DNA from: Serratia liquefaciens
GTDB lineage: Bacteria; Pseudomonadota; Gammaproteobacteria; Enterobacterales; Enterobacteriaceae
DNA length: 64,000 nt
Direction: 5' to 3'
NCBI RefSeq assembly: GCF_027594825.1
Contig: NZ_CP088930.1
Span: 3,595,019 to 3,659,018, forward strand
Shown here: one piece after another, positions 1 to 10,962 of the stretch
Layout of the letters: every line of letters starts with the position of its first letter
Numbering within the stretch: position 1 is the first letter of the stretch
Program-made: the position numbers and the translations under genes
Notes under the pieces: model-generated
What the model was told of the DNA's origin: nothing
Databases searched by the model: none
What the model saw: only the letters and a program-made list of their open reading frames with translations

Positions 1-665
1 TGGCACTGCAACGGCTGCGTGACAACCCCAGCGGCCGGTTGCGCATCTCAACCCCTGCCGGGCTGGGGGCGACCTTGTTGGCACGGCTGGCGGCGGATTT
101 TCAGCGCCAATATCCGGACGTTTCGCTGGAGGTGTCGGTATCCGATGCGATGGTGGATATGGTGCAGGACGGGTTCGATGCCGCTTTGCGCACCGGCAAA
201 CCACAGGATTCTTCTTTGATTGGTCGCCGCTTGGGGCATGCGCCGCGCTATTTGCTGGCATCGTCGGCGTATCTGGCACAGTACCCGCCTATCCTGCATC
301 CGCAACAGTTGCAGCAGCACCGCTGCATCGCGCACCGTTCCTGGCCCGCATGGAATCTGCGCCGAGGCGATGAGTATTTTCGCTGGCAACTGCCGACGCT
401 GCATATCACCGATAACCTGTTATACGCGCGTGAATGTGCAATCGCCGGCGCGGGCATCACTTTACTGCCGGCATTTCTCAGCCGCGAAGTGGTGGCGCAA
501 AAGCAATTGGTGGAGGTGTTGCCGGACTGGCAGGCGGAGGGCAATGAACTCTATTTGGTTTATCCGAGCCGCAAGCTTAATTCGCCGGCGCTGGCCTGTT
601 TTATCGATGTGGTGTTGCAACATCCGGTATTCGACGATTATGCCCGCGAACTGGCTCGGGATTAA
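1..665 (+). CDS. LysR-family transcriptional regulator, C-terminal part (5' end outside window)
   Basis: The reading frame is open from the left edge and ends at TAA 663-665, so only the C-terminal two thirds is present. The visible part is the LysR effector-binding domain: a 'GRLRISTPAGLG' start of the first lobe, 'DAALRTGKPQDSSLIGRRL', and 'AGAGITLLPAFLSREVV' near the end. The N-terminal helix-turn-helix lies upstream of the window. The domain would bind a small-molecule co-inducer in the cytoplasm. Its target cannot be inferred because its divergent neighbour is not in the window. An internal TTG at 39 is not the true start, because homology to the family continues upstream of it. Confidence 0.85.
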   Translation, partial: ALQRLRDNPSGRLRISTPAGLGATLLARLAADFQRQYPDVSLEVSVSDAMVDMVQDGFDAALRTGKPQDSSLIGRRLGHAPRYLLASSAYLAQYPPILHPQQLQQHRCIAHRSWPAWNLRRGDEYFRWQLPTLHITDNLLYARECAIAGAGITLLPAFLSREVVAQKQLVEVLPDWQAEGNELYLVYPSRKLNSPALACFIDVVLQHPVFDDYARELARD

Positions 666-667
666 AA

Positions 668-689
668 AAGGCGCCGCATGCGGCGCCTT
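668..689 (-). terminator. Rho-independent terminator of ettA, shared with convergent LysR gene
   Basis: A perfect 22-base palindrome centred on GCATGC lies between the converging stop codons. Read on the minus strand it is followed by six T residues (662-669), so it best serves ettA. Confidence 0.8.
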
Positions 690-694
690 CCGGA

Positions 695-2362
<1,668 letters not shown>

Positions 2363-2502
2363 GGTGCTCTAGCCTCTCTATATCAGTTTTTATAGGATGT
2401 CTGGCTGCGGAGTGTAGCCCGTTTCGAAAGCGGATCCCAGACATCACTCAGCGATCGCTAAGTATAACCGGTTATGCGCCCGTGAAGGCGCATATTGGTC
2501 GC

Positions 2503-3000
2503 TTAAGGAGTGACGACGATCGCGACGCGGCGGTTTTCCGCCCGGCCGCTGGAGGTGCGGTTATCGGCGACCGGGTCGCGTTTGCCCATGCCGCGAGTTT
2601 CGATGTTAGCGCGCGGAATACCCACGCTGGCCAGCAGGTCGGCCACCGCATTGGCGCGGCGCAGCGAGAGCTGGTCGTTATAGCTGTCTTCACCGTAATT
2701 ATCGGTGTGACCATCCAGACGGAATTTGGTGATGCCGACGCTCATCAGCGCTCGGCCCATTTTCTGCACCGTGTCGGTGCTTTCCGGGTTCAGTTTGCCC
2801 ACGTTGTTGCCGAACAGCACCTTGTCGGACAGGCCAAATTCCCAGCCGTTATCCGTCAGTTTGAACCCTTGTGACTGCAACAGGGCAATCTGCTCGGGCG
2901 TCAGGCCCTGCGGTTTGCTCTGGCAGCCGGCGAGGGCCAGCAGGGCGATAAACATCATCGTCAGCAGTGAAAAACGGTTTTTTAGTGTTTGCTGTATCAT
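2503..3000 (-). CDS. yfiB: YfiB-like OmpA-family outer-membrane lipoprotein
   Basis: This 165-residue lipoprotein has a signal peptide ending in the lipobox LALAGC (Cys at about 26) followed by Gln, which predicts outer-membrane sorting. An OmpA-like peptidoglycan-binding domain follows, with 'LDGHTDNYGEDSYNDQLS' and 'RRVAIVV'. In the known YfiBNR system YfiB titrates the periplasmic repressor YfiR and so releases the diguanylate cyclase YfiN under envelope stress. It is the last gene of yfiR-dgcN-yfiB, 35 bases after dgcN. An in-frame TTG two codons upstream is possible, but ATG at 3000 has a better-spaced AGGGA. The role is assigned from family and context. Confidence 0.88.
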   Translation of the reverse strand: MIQQTLKNRFSLLTMMFIALLALAGCQSKPQGLTPEQIALLQSQGFKLTDNGWEFGLSDKVLFGNNVGKLNPESTDTVQKMGRALMSVGITKFRLDGHTDNYGEDSYNDQLSLRRANAVADLLASVGIPRANIETRGMGKRDPVADNRTSSGRAENRRVAIVVTP

Positions 3001-3035
3001 AATCAAATCCCTAGTTTTATTTTATAGCCGGGGCT

Positions 3036-4283
3036 TTATTTCTGTATTGCCAGCCGCCAGCCTCCGTTATAACGATGCTTGGCCTGGTACATCGCATCGT
3101 CAGCTTCGTGCAAGAGTCCCTGAGGCGTCACCGCATGTTCAGGGTAAAGTGCAATACCGATACTCAAAGAGGAAATGACCTCTTCGCCGTTCGGTAACAT
3201 CACCGGTTGGGTCATGCAGTCGATAATGTTATCGGCAATCTGCAGTACATCTTCCGTAGTGTGGACCGGTGCCAACAGTACGGCGAACTCATCACCTCCT
3301 AAACGTGCAACCAGGTCGCTCTCGCGTAATTGCGCGCGGATACGCCCGGCAATGGTGGTCAACACTACGTCGCCGGCGGCGTGGCCGTAGCTGTCGTTAA
3401 CTTCCTTGAAGCGATCGCCGTCGATAAACAGCACCGCCAGTTTTTCGGGTGACTCGATGTCTCCCAGCGCGCGACTCAGTCGGCCTTCGAAGAACGCGCG
3501 GTTCGGCAAGCCGGTCAGGCTGTCGTGGGTTGCCCGGTGGGTCAGCGAGTCATTCTCCTGTTTCAGGTGCGCTTGCCAGGCCTCCAGTTCGTCCAGCAGG
3601 CCATTAAAGTCGCTGCTCAGCTCATGCAATTCGGCAATCGGTGCCGAAGGTACCCGCAGCCCAAAGGCGCGATCGCGCCGTACTGCATGCGCCACGTTGG
3701 CGATATCGTCCAGCGAACGGACGATCCCCTGCAGCATGCGGCGGGAAAGCACCAGCGCGCACAGGGTACTGAGCACCAGGCAGGCGATCATACCCACCAT
3801 GCCACGGAGCAAAAAACGCAGCAGGCTGCCGCCGTGGCCGCTCAGCCACACTTTGCCGACCTCTTTGCCTTCATGCGTGATCGGCAGGATCACCGGTTCC
3901 GGCAACGCCCAGTGCGCCACGATTTGCTCCATGCCGTGCAGCGGGCCGTCCTTGGGGTGATACCAGGTGGCGAGCACTTTGCCGTTGTTGTTCAGGATCC
4001 TGGCTTCCGACACTTCCTCTTTGGAGGCGATCAGCACCAGGGCTTCGCGGGCGGCGGCACGGTCTTCGAACACCACGGCGGCTTCAACGGTATAGCTGAT
4101 GGAGCGTGCAATCAGATGCAGGTTGTGGTTGGCATAGGCGCGCAGGGCAAACAGCGCCACCAGGGTCAGAAAGATCCCCGCAGTACCCACGGCAATCAGT
4201 GCCAGCCCAAGGTGGACTCTTTGCAGCACCCGGCCCAGCGTAGGGCGTGACTGACCCGAACGGTTCTTGCGCAACCACTTCAT
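3036..4283 (-). CDS. dgcN: DgcN/YfiN-like membrane diguanylate cyclase
   Basis: This 415-residue inner-membrane protein would make cyclic di-GMP from two GTP. Order: transmembrane helix (about 25-50), periplasmic PAS-like region (about 51-155), second helix (about 158-180), HAMP linker (about 181-235), GGDEF domain (about 250-410). The active-site GGDEF is intact at 329-333. An allosteric I-site RESD lies five residues before it (320-323), so product inhibition is expected. The start ATG overlaps the yfiR stop in an ATGA arrangement, indicating translational coupling. In the known system the periplasmic part is held inactive by YfiR. The effect on biofilm or motility in this strain is inference. 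Confidence 0.93.
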   Translation of the reverse strand: MKWLRKNRSGQSRPTLGRVLQRVHLGLALIAVGTAGIFLTLVALFALRAYANHNLHLIARSISYTVEAAVVFEDRAAAREALVLIASKEEVSEARILNNNGKVLATWYHPKDGPLHGMEQIVAHWALPEPVILPITHEGKEVGKVWLSGHGGSLLRFLLRGMVGMIACLVLSTLCALVLSRRMLQGIVRSLDDIANVAHAVRRDRAFGLRVPSAPIAELHELSSDFNGLLDELEAWQAHLKQENDSLTHRATHDSLTGLPNRAFFEGRLSRALGDIESPEKLAVLFIDGDRFKEVNDSYGHAAGDVVLTTIAGRIRAQLRESDLVARLGGDEFAVLLAPVHTTEDVLQIADNIIDCMTQPVMLPNGEEVISSLSIGIALYPEHAVTPQGLLHEADDAMYQAKHRYNGGWRLAIQK

Positions 4284-4894
4284 AGCGGTGGCGCCTGTTT
4301 GCGTGCCAACTGCAGCACGTTGGGGTGAACGCGCACGCCGCTACGCGCCAGCGCATCGAGGTTGGCTTTAAAACTCGCGGTATCCCCTTCGATTTGCAGG
4401 CAGAACGCGCTGCCGGCTGAGCATTCAACATCGTTCTCGCTGATGCTGAGAATGGAGTGGCCGCTGATGCGTTGTATAAAATTCTGTTTCTGGCCGGCGT
4501 TAATATTGCCTAAATAAATGACATCGCAACCGGTGCTCAGTAGCGGGCTGTCAAAGGATACTCGCTCGGCCTTAATCGGCCGCGGAGCACTAAGCAGGAT
4601 CGGATCGAACAGGCCTTCGGCATACTGGGTGGGTGCTGTCACGCACAGCCGGATCGGATTGGGTTCGCTGGGCCAACGGGCATAGCTGATAATGCCTACC
4701 ACCACGGTGGTGACGGCATGGATGCGATTTTGATAAGGATCACCGGTTTCGGGGCGGGCTGAACCGGGAAAGGCCAACAGGGTGAGCAGCACCAGCGACA
4801 ACAGGCGGCCGTAGTCCAGACGTGCGCAAATGAAACTCGCAAGAGAATTTTTTGCGCATGTCGCTAACGACGCGGCATATTTTGCCATCTTCAT
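4280..4894 (-). CDS. yfiR: YfiR-family periplasmic repressor of DgcN
   Basis: The protein has about 204 residues with a hydrophobic signal segment 'LLSLVLLTLLAFPGSAR' and a mature domain of the YfiR/DUF4154 type ('VGIISYARWP', 'LCVTAP', 'GCDVIYLG'). Several mature cysteines fit the disulfide-dependent folding known for YfiR. Family role: it binds the periplasmic domain of DgcN and silences it. ATG 4894 has an upstream AGGA at good spacing. An in-frame ATG at 4936 would add 14 residues and cannot be excluded; either start leaves an unusually long n-region before the hydrophobic core. It is first in the operon and overlaps dgcN by four bases. Confidence 0.85.
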   Translation of the reverse strand: MKMAKYAASLATCAKNSLASFICARLDYGRLLSLVLLTLLAFPGSARPETGDPYQNRIHAVTTVVVGIISYARWPSEPNPIRLCVTAPTQYAEGLFDPILLSAPRPIKAERVSFDSPLLSTGCDVIYLGNINAGQKQNFIQRISGHSILSISENDVECSAGSAFCLQIEGDTASFKANLDALARSGVRVHPNVLQLARKQAPPL

Positions 4895-4936
4895 CTGCCA
4901 TTCCTGCCCACGTCCGCAGTACCGATGCGGCAACAT

Positions 4937-5635
4937 AACAATGAGAAGCCTGACCCGCTCGAAGGGATAATTGCCTTGCTGAAAACTGTCAATCGCACTG
5001 CCTGATGAACACTATCTACCCATAATTGGCGCGGATTGTATTATAAGATATCCCGGTTGCGCGCTTTATGTGCCGTTTTCTCAGAATTATCTTACCTTTT
5101 TTTAATAGTATAAAAACGTCCGCCAGGGTTTGCCAGGCGTTTTCTGCAAAGTGAGCCCGCCCGGCCTGAGGTTTGGGGGATTTGCGCAACGCCTTGGTTC
5201 GTCGACGTCGGAATATATTCTGTGATGGCTAATTATTTCAAATGACTTCATCTTATTGTCGGCGGTGATTATTAATTATAAATGGGCCGTTCGTTTCTCA
5301 GTGTTAACCTCGGGTTAAATGATTAATACGCTGTCTTAGGTGCCGGCTTTATTTTATTTGTCAGCGAGGGTAAACCTTTTTTACCTGAAGCCCTTCGTGA
5401 CGATAAACTTCATCTACAGTAGTGAATGGATAAGCGATCGCGCTGTCTATGGTAGATGGCTGAGTCAGTCACTCAGCGCCCACTTTTGTTCTGGCGTGCC
5501 GGATGAAGCGATATCCCACGACAGAGCGCGAAACACTCGGAGAGCCGTTTCACTGTCCGTTGGCTGCTGTCGTAGCGCGGCAATGGGGGAATCGGCTCTG
5601 GCAACACCATCAGCATTAGCGAGGAAAGAGTCAGT
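4937..5635. other. 699-base intergenic region between yfiR and slt
   Basis: This divergent intergenic region is unusually long for this compact segment and is AT-rich in 5040-5110 and 5210-5440. It must hold the yfiR promoter (minus) and slt promoter (plus). I see no RNA gene, no strong hairpin with a T tract and no convincing coding frame; the longest frame (5340-5648) lacks a ribosome-binding site and family resemblance. Confidence 0.5.
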
Positions 5636-7564
5636 ATGGTCAAGGTAGACAAGTGGCGGTTTTTGGCTGTGGGCCTGTGCCTGACGGCATTCTCAGGCGC
5701 CGCATTGGCGGACTCGCTGGACGCCCAGCGTCAGCGTTACCTGCAGATTAAGCAGGCGTGGGACAGCAAGCAGATGGACGTCGTGGCGCAATTGATGCCG
5801 ACGCTGCGTGATTACCCGCTATACCCTTATCTGGAATACCGTGAGCTGACGCAAGATCTCAGTCAGGCCGGGTTCTCCGAGGTGAACGATTTTATCAAAC
5901 AGCATCCGACGCTGCCGCCGGCCAAATCACTGGCCCCGCGTTTTGTTAACGAACTGGCGCGGCGCGAAGACTGGCGCACCCTGTTGTCCTTTAGCCCACA
6001 GGCGCCGAAACCTATCGCTGCGCGTTGCAATTACTACTACGCCAAGTGGGCCACCGGCGATCAACAGGCGGCCTGGAGCGGCGCCGAAGACGTGTGGATG
6101 AGCGGTAAGTCGTTGCCGGGTGCCTGCGACAAGCTGTTTAACGTCTGGCAGGGCGCCGGGAAACAGACGCCGTCGGCCATTCTGGAGCGCATGAAGTTGG
6201 CGTTGAAAGAGGGCAACAGTGGCCTGGTCAACAGCCTCTACCGACAGCTGCCGTCAGATTATCAAACCATGGGCGATGCGCTGGTGCGCCTGCAAAACGA
6301 TCCTGCCACGGTAGAATCCTTTGCCCGCAGCGTGGGGCCAACCGATTTTACCCGTGCCGCGACCGGTATCGCCTTTGAACGCCTGGCGCGCCAGGATGTA
6401 GAAAATGCTCGCGCGATGATCCCGACGCTGGTGCGTCTGCAAAAAATGAGCGACAGCGAGCAGTTGGGGTTGGAAGAGGCGGTGGCGTGGCGCCTGATGG
6501 GCAGCGATGCCACCTTCGAACAAACCCAATGGCGAGATAAGGTGATCCTGCGCAGTCAGTCCCCGGCTCTGCTGGAACGTCGTGTGCGTATGGCATTGGG
6601 CAATGGCGATCGTCAGGGGGTGGCTACCTGGCTGGCTCGCCTGCCGGCAGAGTCACGCAATAAAGATGAATGGCGTTACTGGCGTGCGAGCCTGCTGCTG
6701 GATGAAGGCAAACGTAGCGAAGGTGAAGAGATCCTGCGTCGCCTGATGAACGAACGCGGCTTCTATCCCATGGTGGCGGCGCAGAAACTGAATAAGCCTT
6801 ACCCGGTAATGGTGGCCGTGGCGGCGAAACCTCGCGCTTCGCTGGTGGACGGGCCGGAGATTGCCCGGGTGCGCGAGCTAATGTATTGGAATATGGATAA
6901 CCTGGCGCGCAGCGAGTGGACCTCGTTTGTGTCCAGCCGCAGCCGTCCGGAGCAGGAAGCGCTGGCGCGTTATGCGTTCGAGCAAAAATGGGCCGATCTC
7001 AGCGTGCAGGCAACCATCGTTGGCAAACTGTGGGATCACCTTGAAGAGCGCTTCCCGGTAGCCTGGCCGCAAGAGTTCCGGGCCGCGACCGATGACAAGG
7101 GGATCACGCCAAGCTACGCCATGGCGATAGCCCGTCAGGAGAGCGCCTGGAACCCGAAAGCCCAGTCGCCGGTAGGTGCCAGCGGCCTAATGCAGGTGAT
7201 GCCGCGCACTGCGCAACATACCGTGCAAATGTACAATATTCCCGGTTACACCAGCCCGAGCCAGCTGCTTGATCCCCGGGTAAACATCACTATCGGCACC
7301 AGTTATCTGGAGTATGTGTACCAGCAGTTCGGTCGTAACCGTATTCTGTCATCGGCGGCCTACAACGCCGGTCCATCGCGGGTGAATACCTGGTTGGGCA
7401 ACAGCGAGGGACGGGTGGATGCGGTGGCGTTTGTCGAAAGCATTCCGTTCTCGGAAACCCGTTCCTATGTGAAGAACGTACTGGCCTACGACGCATTTTA
7501 TCGCTATCTCATGCATCGTCCGGCCAAGGTGCTGACCGATGCCGAGTGGCAGAGGCGTTATTGA
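5636..7564 (+). CDS. slt: Soluble lytic murein transglycosylase Slt70
   Basis: This 642-residue periplasmic enzyme cleaves the MurNAc-GlcNAc bond of peptidoglycan, leaving 1,6-anhydro-MurNAc ends. An N-terminal signal peptide ends at 'SGAALA|D'. A long alpha-helical superhelix (about 30-450) is followed by the lysozyme-like catalytic domain. There 'ARQESAWNPKAQSPVGASG' near residue 500 carries the catalytic Glu, with 'LMQVMPRTA' and 'AAYNAGPSRV' downstream. Length matches the E. coli enzyme. The start is supported by GAGGAAAG before the ATG. It is followed at short distance by trpR, as in E. coli. Confidence 0.97.
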   Translation: MVKVDKWRFLAVGLCLTAFSGAALADSLDAQRQRYLQIKQAWDSKQMDVVAQLMPTLRDYPLYPYLEYRELTQDLSQAGFSEVNDFIKQHPTLPPAKSLAPRFVNELARREDWRTLLSFSPQAPKPIAARCNYYYAKWATGDQQAAWSGAEDVWMSGKSLPGACDKLFNVWQGAGKQTPSAILERMKLALKEGNSGLVNSLYRQLPSDYQTMGDALVRLQNDPATVESFARSVGPTDFTRAATGIAFERLARQDVENARAMIPTLVRLQKMSDSEQLGLEEAVAWRLMGSDATFEQTQWRDKVILRSQSPALLERRVRMALGNGDRQGVATWLARLPAESRNKDEWRYWRASLLLDEGKRSEGEEILRRLMNERGFYPMVAAQKLNKPYPVMVAVAAKPRASLVDGPEIARVRELMYWNMDNLARSEWTSFVSSRSRPEQEALARYAFEQKWADLSVQATIVGKLWDHLEERFPVAWPQEFRAATDDKGITPSYAMAIARQESAWNPKAQSPVGASGLMQVMPRTAQHTVQMYNIPGYTSPSQLLDPRVNITIGTSYLEYVYQQFGRNRILSSAAYNAGPSRVNTWLGNSEGRVDAVAFVESIPFSETRSYVKNVLAYDAFYRYLMHRPAKVLTDAEWQRRY

Positions 7565-7590
7565 TTTTTGCGGCGCTATGCTATGCTGCT

Positions 7591-7608
7591 GTACTAGTTA
7601 AATAGTAT
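7591..7608. promoter_or_regulatory. TrpR operator (autoregulation of trpR)
   Basis: GTACTAGTTAAATAGTAT forms an imperfect palindrome that carries the core ACTAGTTAA of the known trp operators. It sits 12 bases before the trpR ATG, the position expected for tryptophan-dependent autoregulation as in E. coli. Confidence 0.8.
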
Positions 7609-7619
7609 GGTGGCTTGCC

Positions 7620-7949
7620 ATGACGCAATTATCGCTTAACGACCCGGCTCTTTCAGAACAAGGCAATGAGGATTGGCTGCGCTTTGTCGCGCTGCTGCAG
7701 AATTCGTTCGCCCAGGATCTGCACCAACCGCTGCTGCAACTGCTGCTGACGCCGGACGAAAGAACGGCCTTGGGGACGCGGGTGCGGATTATTCAGGAGC
7801 TGATGCGCGGTGAGATGAGCCAGCGTGAGCTGAAGAACGAACTGGGGGCCGGTATTGCCACCATCACTCGCGGTTCGAACAGCCTGAAGGCCGCGACGCC
7901 GGCGTTGAAACAGTGGCTGGAGCAGCAATTACTGAGCGAGGCACCTTAG
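7620..7949 (+). CDS. trpR: Trp operon repressor TrpR
   Basis: This 109-residue cytoplasmic dimeric repressor binds operator DNA when loaded with L-tryptophan and represses trp biosynthesis and its own gene. The helix-turn-helix is visible as '[20 protein letters not shown]' at about residues 66-85, followed by 'SNSLK'. The length agrees with E. coli TrpR (108). A good operator overlaps its upstream region (7591-7608), supporting autoregulation. It is downstream of slt in the same orientation and converges on yjjX. Confidence 0.97.
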   Translation: MTQLSLNDPALSEQGNEDWLRFVALLQNSFAQDLHQPLLQLLLTPDERTALGTRVRIIQELMRGEMSQRELKNELGAGIATITRGSNSLKAATPALKQWLEQQLLSEAP

Positions 7950-7962
7950 TCGCGCCTCGCTC
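7934..7962. terminator. Stem-loop at the trpR stop codon, possible bidirectional terminator
   Basis: GAGCGAGGC (7934-7942) pairs perfectly with GCCTCGCTC (7954-7962) across the trpR stop codon. A broken T-rich stretch (TTATTTTTG) begins nine bases later. It is a plausible trpR/yjjX terminator, though weak because the T run is displaced. Confidence 0.45.
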
Positions 7963-7970
7963 GTCAACGC

Positions 7971-8510
7971 TTATTTTTGCGGCGCGTTGTTATGGTTTTG
8001 GTAGATCGGGTTGTGGAAGGGCACCAGCGCCAACAGCAGAGCCTGATGGTAAACGCTGGTGCGGCTCAACCGCCCATCGGTGAAGATACCGATAGCGCCG
8101 CCCTGGCGCTTCACTTCGGCATTGCCGGTGATGGTCGCCATTTCAGTCCCCAATTCGCGGCCGGCGCGAATTCCCTGTAAAATCGTCTCCGGCAGCATCA
8201 GACTGGCTGAACGCGATTCGCCCCGGGTGTACGGGTTTTCCACCGTCATCCAGGCGAAGGTCATATTCTCTTCGATACCCGCTTCCACGCCGACCCAAAA
8301 GTCGGCCTCCGGGCGTACCTGGCGCGCTTCCATGACGCGCTGGCGTGCGCCGGTGCGGGTTTCGAGATTGCCGATGGGTTGCAGTGAGACGCCGCTGGCG
8401 ACGTCGACCGATTCAATGCGGCATTGGTCCACGCCAAAGGTGTCCTCAAAGGCCAACTGAATAGCCTTGATCTTTGCCGGGTTGGTAGTTGCAGCGACAA
8501 CATGATACAT
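7971..8510 (-). CDS. yjjX: Inosine/xanthosine triphosphatase YjjX
   Basis: This 179-residue NTPase of the YjjX family hydrolyses ITP and XTP, removing non-canonical purine nucleotides. The N-terminal '[14 protein letters not shown]' nucleotide-binding motif, the acidic '[11 protein letters not shown]' and '[19 protein letters not shown]' are typical. Length is close to E. coli YjjX (170). The gene converges with trpR and is divergent from gpmB with a 111-base gap, as in E. coli. Confidence 0.95.
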   Translation of the reverse strand: MYHVVAATTNPAKIKAIQLAFEDTFGVDQCRIESVDVASGVSLQPIGNLETRTGARQRVMEARQVRPEADFWVGVEAGIEENMTFAWMTVENPYTRGESRSASLMLPETILQGIRAGRELGTEMATITGNAEVKRQGGAIGIFTDGRLSRTSVYHQALLLALVPFHNPIYQNHNNAPQK

Positions 8511-8621
8511 AACGGGTTTGGCATCCTTAAGCTAAGAGCCTATTCAATACGTCAGACGCTTGCGCAAGCGGCCTGTGACGAAGATAAACTCAGGTTTCAC
8601 GCAGTATAACGGAAAAGCAAA

Positions 8622-9269
8622 ATGTTACAGGTATACCTCGTTCGCCACGGCGAAACGGAATGGAATGCGGCTCGCCGTATCCAGGGTCAGTCCGACAGCC
8701 CGTTAACCGCCCACGGTGAGCATCAGGCTCATCTGGTTGCCCAACGCGTCAGCAAGCTCGGTATCACGCACGTGATTACCAGCGATTTGGGGCGTACCCG
8801 ACGCACCGCGCAAATTATCGCAGAAGCTTGCGGTTGCGAGGTTATAAACGATCCACGTTTGCGCGAGTTGCACATGGGGATTCTGGAAGAACGCCTGATC
8901 GACAGCCTGACGCCGCAGGAAGAGCAGTGGCGCAAGCAGATGGTCGATGGTACTGCCGACGGCCGTATCCCTCAAGGTGAATCCATGAGCGAGCTGGGGG
9001 GGCGGATGCGCGAGGCGTTGGAAAGCTGCCTGATGCTGCCTGAAGGGAGCAAGCCGCTGATTGTGAGCCACGGTATCGCGCTGGGGTGTTTGATCAGCAC
9101 CGTGCTAGGGTTACCGGCCTATGCCGAACGTCGCCTGCGTTTGCGCAACTGTTCGCTGTCGCGTGTCGACCATCAGCAGAGCCCTTGGCTGGCTTCCGGT
9201 TGGATTGTCGAAACGGCGGGCGATGTCACGCATCTGGACATGCCCGCATTGGACGAACTGCAGCGTTAA
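8622..9269 (+). CDS. gpmB: GpmB-like histidine phosphatase family protein
   Basis: This 215-residue protein belongs to the phosphoglycerate mutase/histidine phosphatase superfamily. The phospho-acceptor His9 lies in 'LVRHGETEWN', and the second catalytic His in 'LIVSHGIALG'. It is annotated historically as GpmB (YtjC); mutase activity is doubtful in the E. coli protein and a phosphatase role is more likely. Length equals E. coli GpmB (215). Its stop codon overlaps that of convergent rob: the four bases TTAA at 9266-9269 supply both TAA codons. Confidence 0.93.
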   Translation: MLQVYLVRHGETEWNAARRIQGQSDSPLTAHGEHQAHLVAQRVSKLGITHVITSDLGRTRRTAQIIAEACGCEVINDPRLRELHMGILEERLIDSLTPQEEQWRKQMVDGTADGRIPQGESMSELGGRMREALESCLMLPEGSKPLIVSHGIALGCLISTVLGLPAYAERRLRLRNCSLSRVDHQQSPWLASGWIVETAGDVTHLDMPALDELQR

Positions 9270-10135
9270 CGGCGGATCGGGATCAAATAGTCGCAGTTGA
9301 TCTCGGTCGGCGGTTGGGGTGGCCGACGGTCACCCTTGGGATAAAAGCGCTCAATGTCGTGCCCTTTGCGGCGCGTGAGTTTGAGTGCCGGCAGGCAAGT
9401 GCCGTATAGCGTCAGAATAAAGTCCTGCAGACCAGAAGTAGGGCCTTCATAACTGAACATTGCATACTCACCACCTTGCAGCGTCAGCGGCTGCCCAGCC
9501 TGAATTTCCTTCGGAACGTGATGCGGTTCCAGCGCCGTGGTATACAGCACTTCCTGCTCGTCGTCCTTTTCCTGGCTTGGGCGCGAATGGTGCAGACCGT
9601 ACAGCACCGGCGGCAGCGTCTCTGCTTCGCCCAGGTATTGGCGCCAGAACTGTGAGCGCAGCTCGGTACGGAAGTTCGAAATTTGCTCCAGCGTGCACGA
9701 ATAGCTTTGCGTCAGGCCAATCAGATGCTGTTCCGGCAACGTGACAAACTCTGGCTGCGGCAGGGTAAATGCGCCCAGGCGGATTGGCGGACAGATGCCG
9801 AATGCGCTCCAGTCTTCGGCGCGGCGATACAACGCCGGCGTTTGCGCAAACTGTTTTTTAAATGCGCGCGTGAAGGTCTGCTGCGAGTCGAAGCGATACT
9901 GTAAGGCGATATCCAGAATAGGGCGGCTGGTTAAACGCAGCGCCACTGCAGCCTTGGATAATCTCCTTGCCCGGATATAAGCGCCGATGGCGTTACCGGT
10001 AATATCTTTGAACATCCGTTGTAGATGCCATTTTGAGTAACCCGCTTTCGCCGCCACGTTGTCCAGCGACAAGGGTTGGTCCAAATGGCTTTCCAGCCAG
10101 CTAAGCAGATCACGAATGATACCGGCTTGATCCAT
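9266..10135 (-). CDS. rob: Right origin-binding protein Rob, AraC/XylS-family regulator
   Basis: This 289-residue DNA-binding protein matches E. coli Rob in length and architecture. The N-terminal AraC domain has two helix-turn-helices (about 20-110; 'LDNVAAKAGYSKWHLQRMFK' and 'ILDIALQYRFDSQQTFTRAF'). A GyrI-like C-terminal ligand-binding domain (about 120-285) follows. Known role: it activates the marA/soxS/rob regulon (efflux, redox and antibiotic stress), with activity switched by bile salts or dipyridyl through the C-terminal domain. Start ATG at 10135 gives the conserved MDQAGIIRDLL N-terminus. The 3' end overlaps gpmB by four bases. Confidence 0.96.
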   Translation of the reverse strand: MDQAGIIRDLLSWLESHLDQPLSLDNVAAKAGYSKWHLQRMFKDITGNAIGAYIRARRLSKAAVALRLTSRPILDIALQYRFDSQQTFTRAFKKQFAQTPALYRRAEDWSAFGICPPIRLGAFTLPQPEFVTLPEQHLIGLTQSYSCTLEQISNFRTELRSQFWRQYLGEAETLPPVLYGLHHSRPSQEKDDEQEVLYTTALEPHHVPKEIQAGQPLTLQGGEYAMFSYEGPTSGLQDFILTLYGTCLPALKLTRRKGHDIERFYPKGDRRPPQPPTEINCDYLIPIRR

Positions 10136-10477
10136 AGATCTTCCTCGTAGAGCTTTAGGGTCGGGACCCGAACTGTTTATTCGTCACGCTGGTGCTTGCG
10201 CTATCAGACCAATCCATGAGCCATTTTGCGTAGCACTCTTTGCCTCTCGCAGCGGGTTGCGCGGGAGTTGGACAGGGGCACACCTTAAAGGGCGCAAAGA
10301 AATAACGACGCCGCATAATAGCAATTTTTTTCCTCCGAGACTCTCAAAGATTTTTTTCACGCTCTGTGCTAAAAAGACCGGTGCAGACCGGAAAAACCCC
10401 TATTCTGTGACCTAAAACATAAACAATATTAATTGCCTGCGGCTATTTTTAGCGCCCAGGTTATTGGAGTTAAGTGA
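10136..10477. other. 342-base divergent intergenic region rob/creA
   Basis: The region contains the promoters of rob (minus) and creA (plus). Apart from an AT-rich stretch around 10320-10450 and short GC palindromes I see no RNA gene, operator or coding frame that I can name. Confidence 0.4.
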
Positions 10478-10957
10478 ATGAAAAAAGGATGGATATTTTT
10501 GTTTGGTTTAGTTTGCGCAACGGTAAACAGCGCGCAGGCAGAACAGGTTGGGTCGGTGGATACGGTATTCAAACTCTTCGGTCCGGACCACAAAATCGTG
10601 GTGGAAGCATTCGACGATCCCGATGTTAAAAATGTAACTTGTTATATCAGCCGTGCCAAAACCGGTGGCATTAAAGGCGGTTTGGGATTAGCGGAAGACA
10701 CTGCGGATGCAGCCATTTCTTGCCAGCAGGTCGGGCCGATCGCGCTGAACGATAAAATCAAAAACGGCAAGGCGGAAGGGACGGTGGTGTTCCAGAAGCG
10801 GACGTCGCTGGTGTTCAAGAAGCTGCAGGTGGTGCGTTTTTACGATGCGAATCGCAATGCGTTGATCTATCTGAGTTATTCAGACCGTGTGGTGGACGGT
10901 TCGCCGAAGAACGCGCTGAGCGCTGTGCCGATCATCCCTTGGGGTGAAGCAAAATAA
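10478..10957 (+). CDS. creA: CreA family periplasmic protein
   Basis: This 159-residue protein has a clean signal peptide ([21 protein letters not shown]) and a mature CreA domain ('[18 protein letters not shown]', '[16 protein letters not shown]'). Function is unknown in any organism; it is named for its place in the E. coli creABCD locus. Here creBCD do not follow: the next gene is convergent arcA, 45 bases away. An ATG with GGAGTTAAGTG upstream supports the start. Two mature Cys residues could form a disulfide. Confidence 0.93.
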   Translation: MKKGWIFLFGLVCATVNSAQAEQVGSVDTVFKLFGPDHKIVVEAFDDPDVKNVTCYISRAKTGGIKGGLGLAEDTADAAISCQQVGPIALNDKIKNGKAEGTVVFQKRTSLVFKKLQVVRFYDANRNALIYLSYSDRVVDGSPKNALSAVPIIPWGEAK

Positions 10958-10962
10958 GAGAC

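Noticed and set aside
5340..5648. 102-codon frame upstream of slt
   Set aside because: Non-ATG start, no ribosome-binding site, no domain, and it overlaps the slt start.
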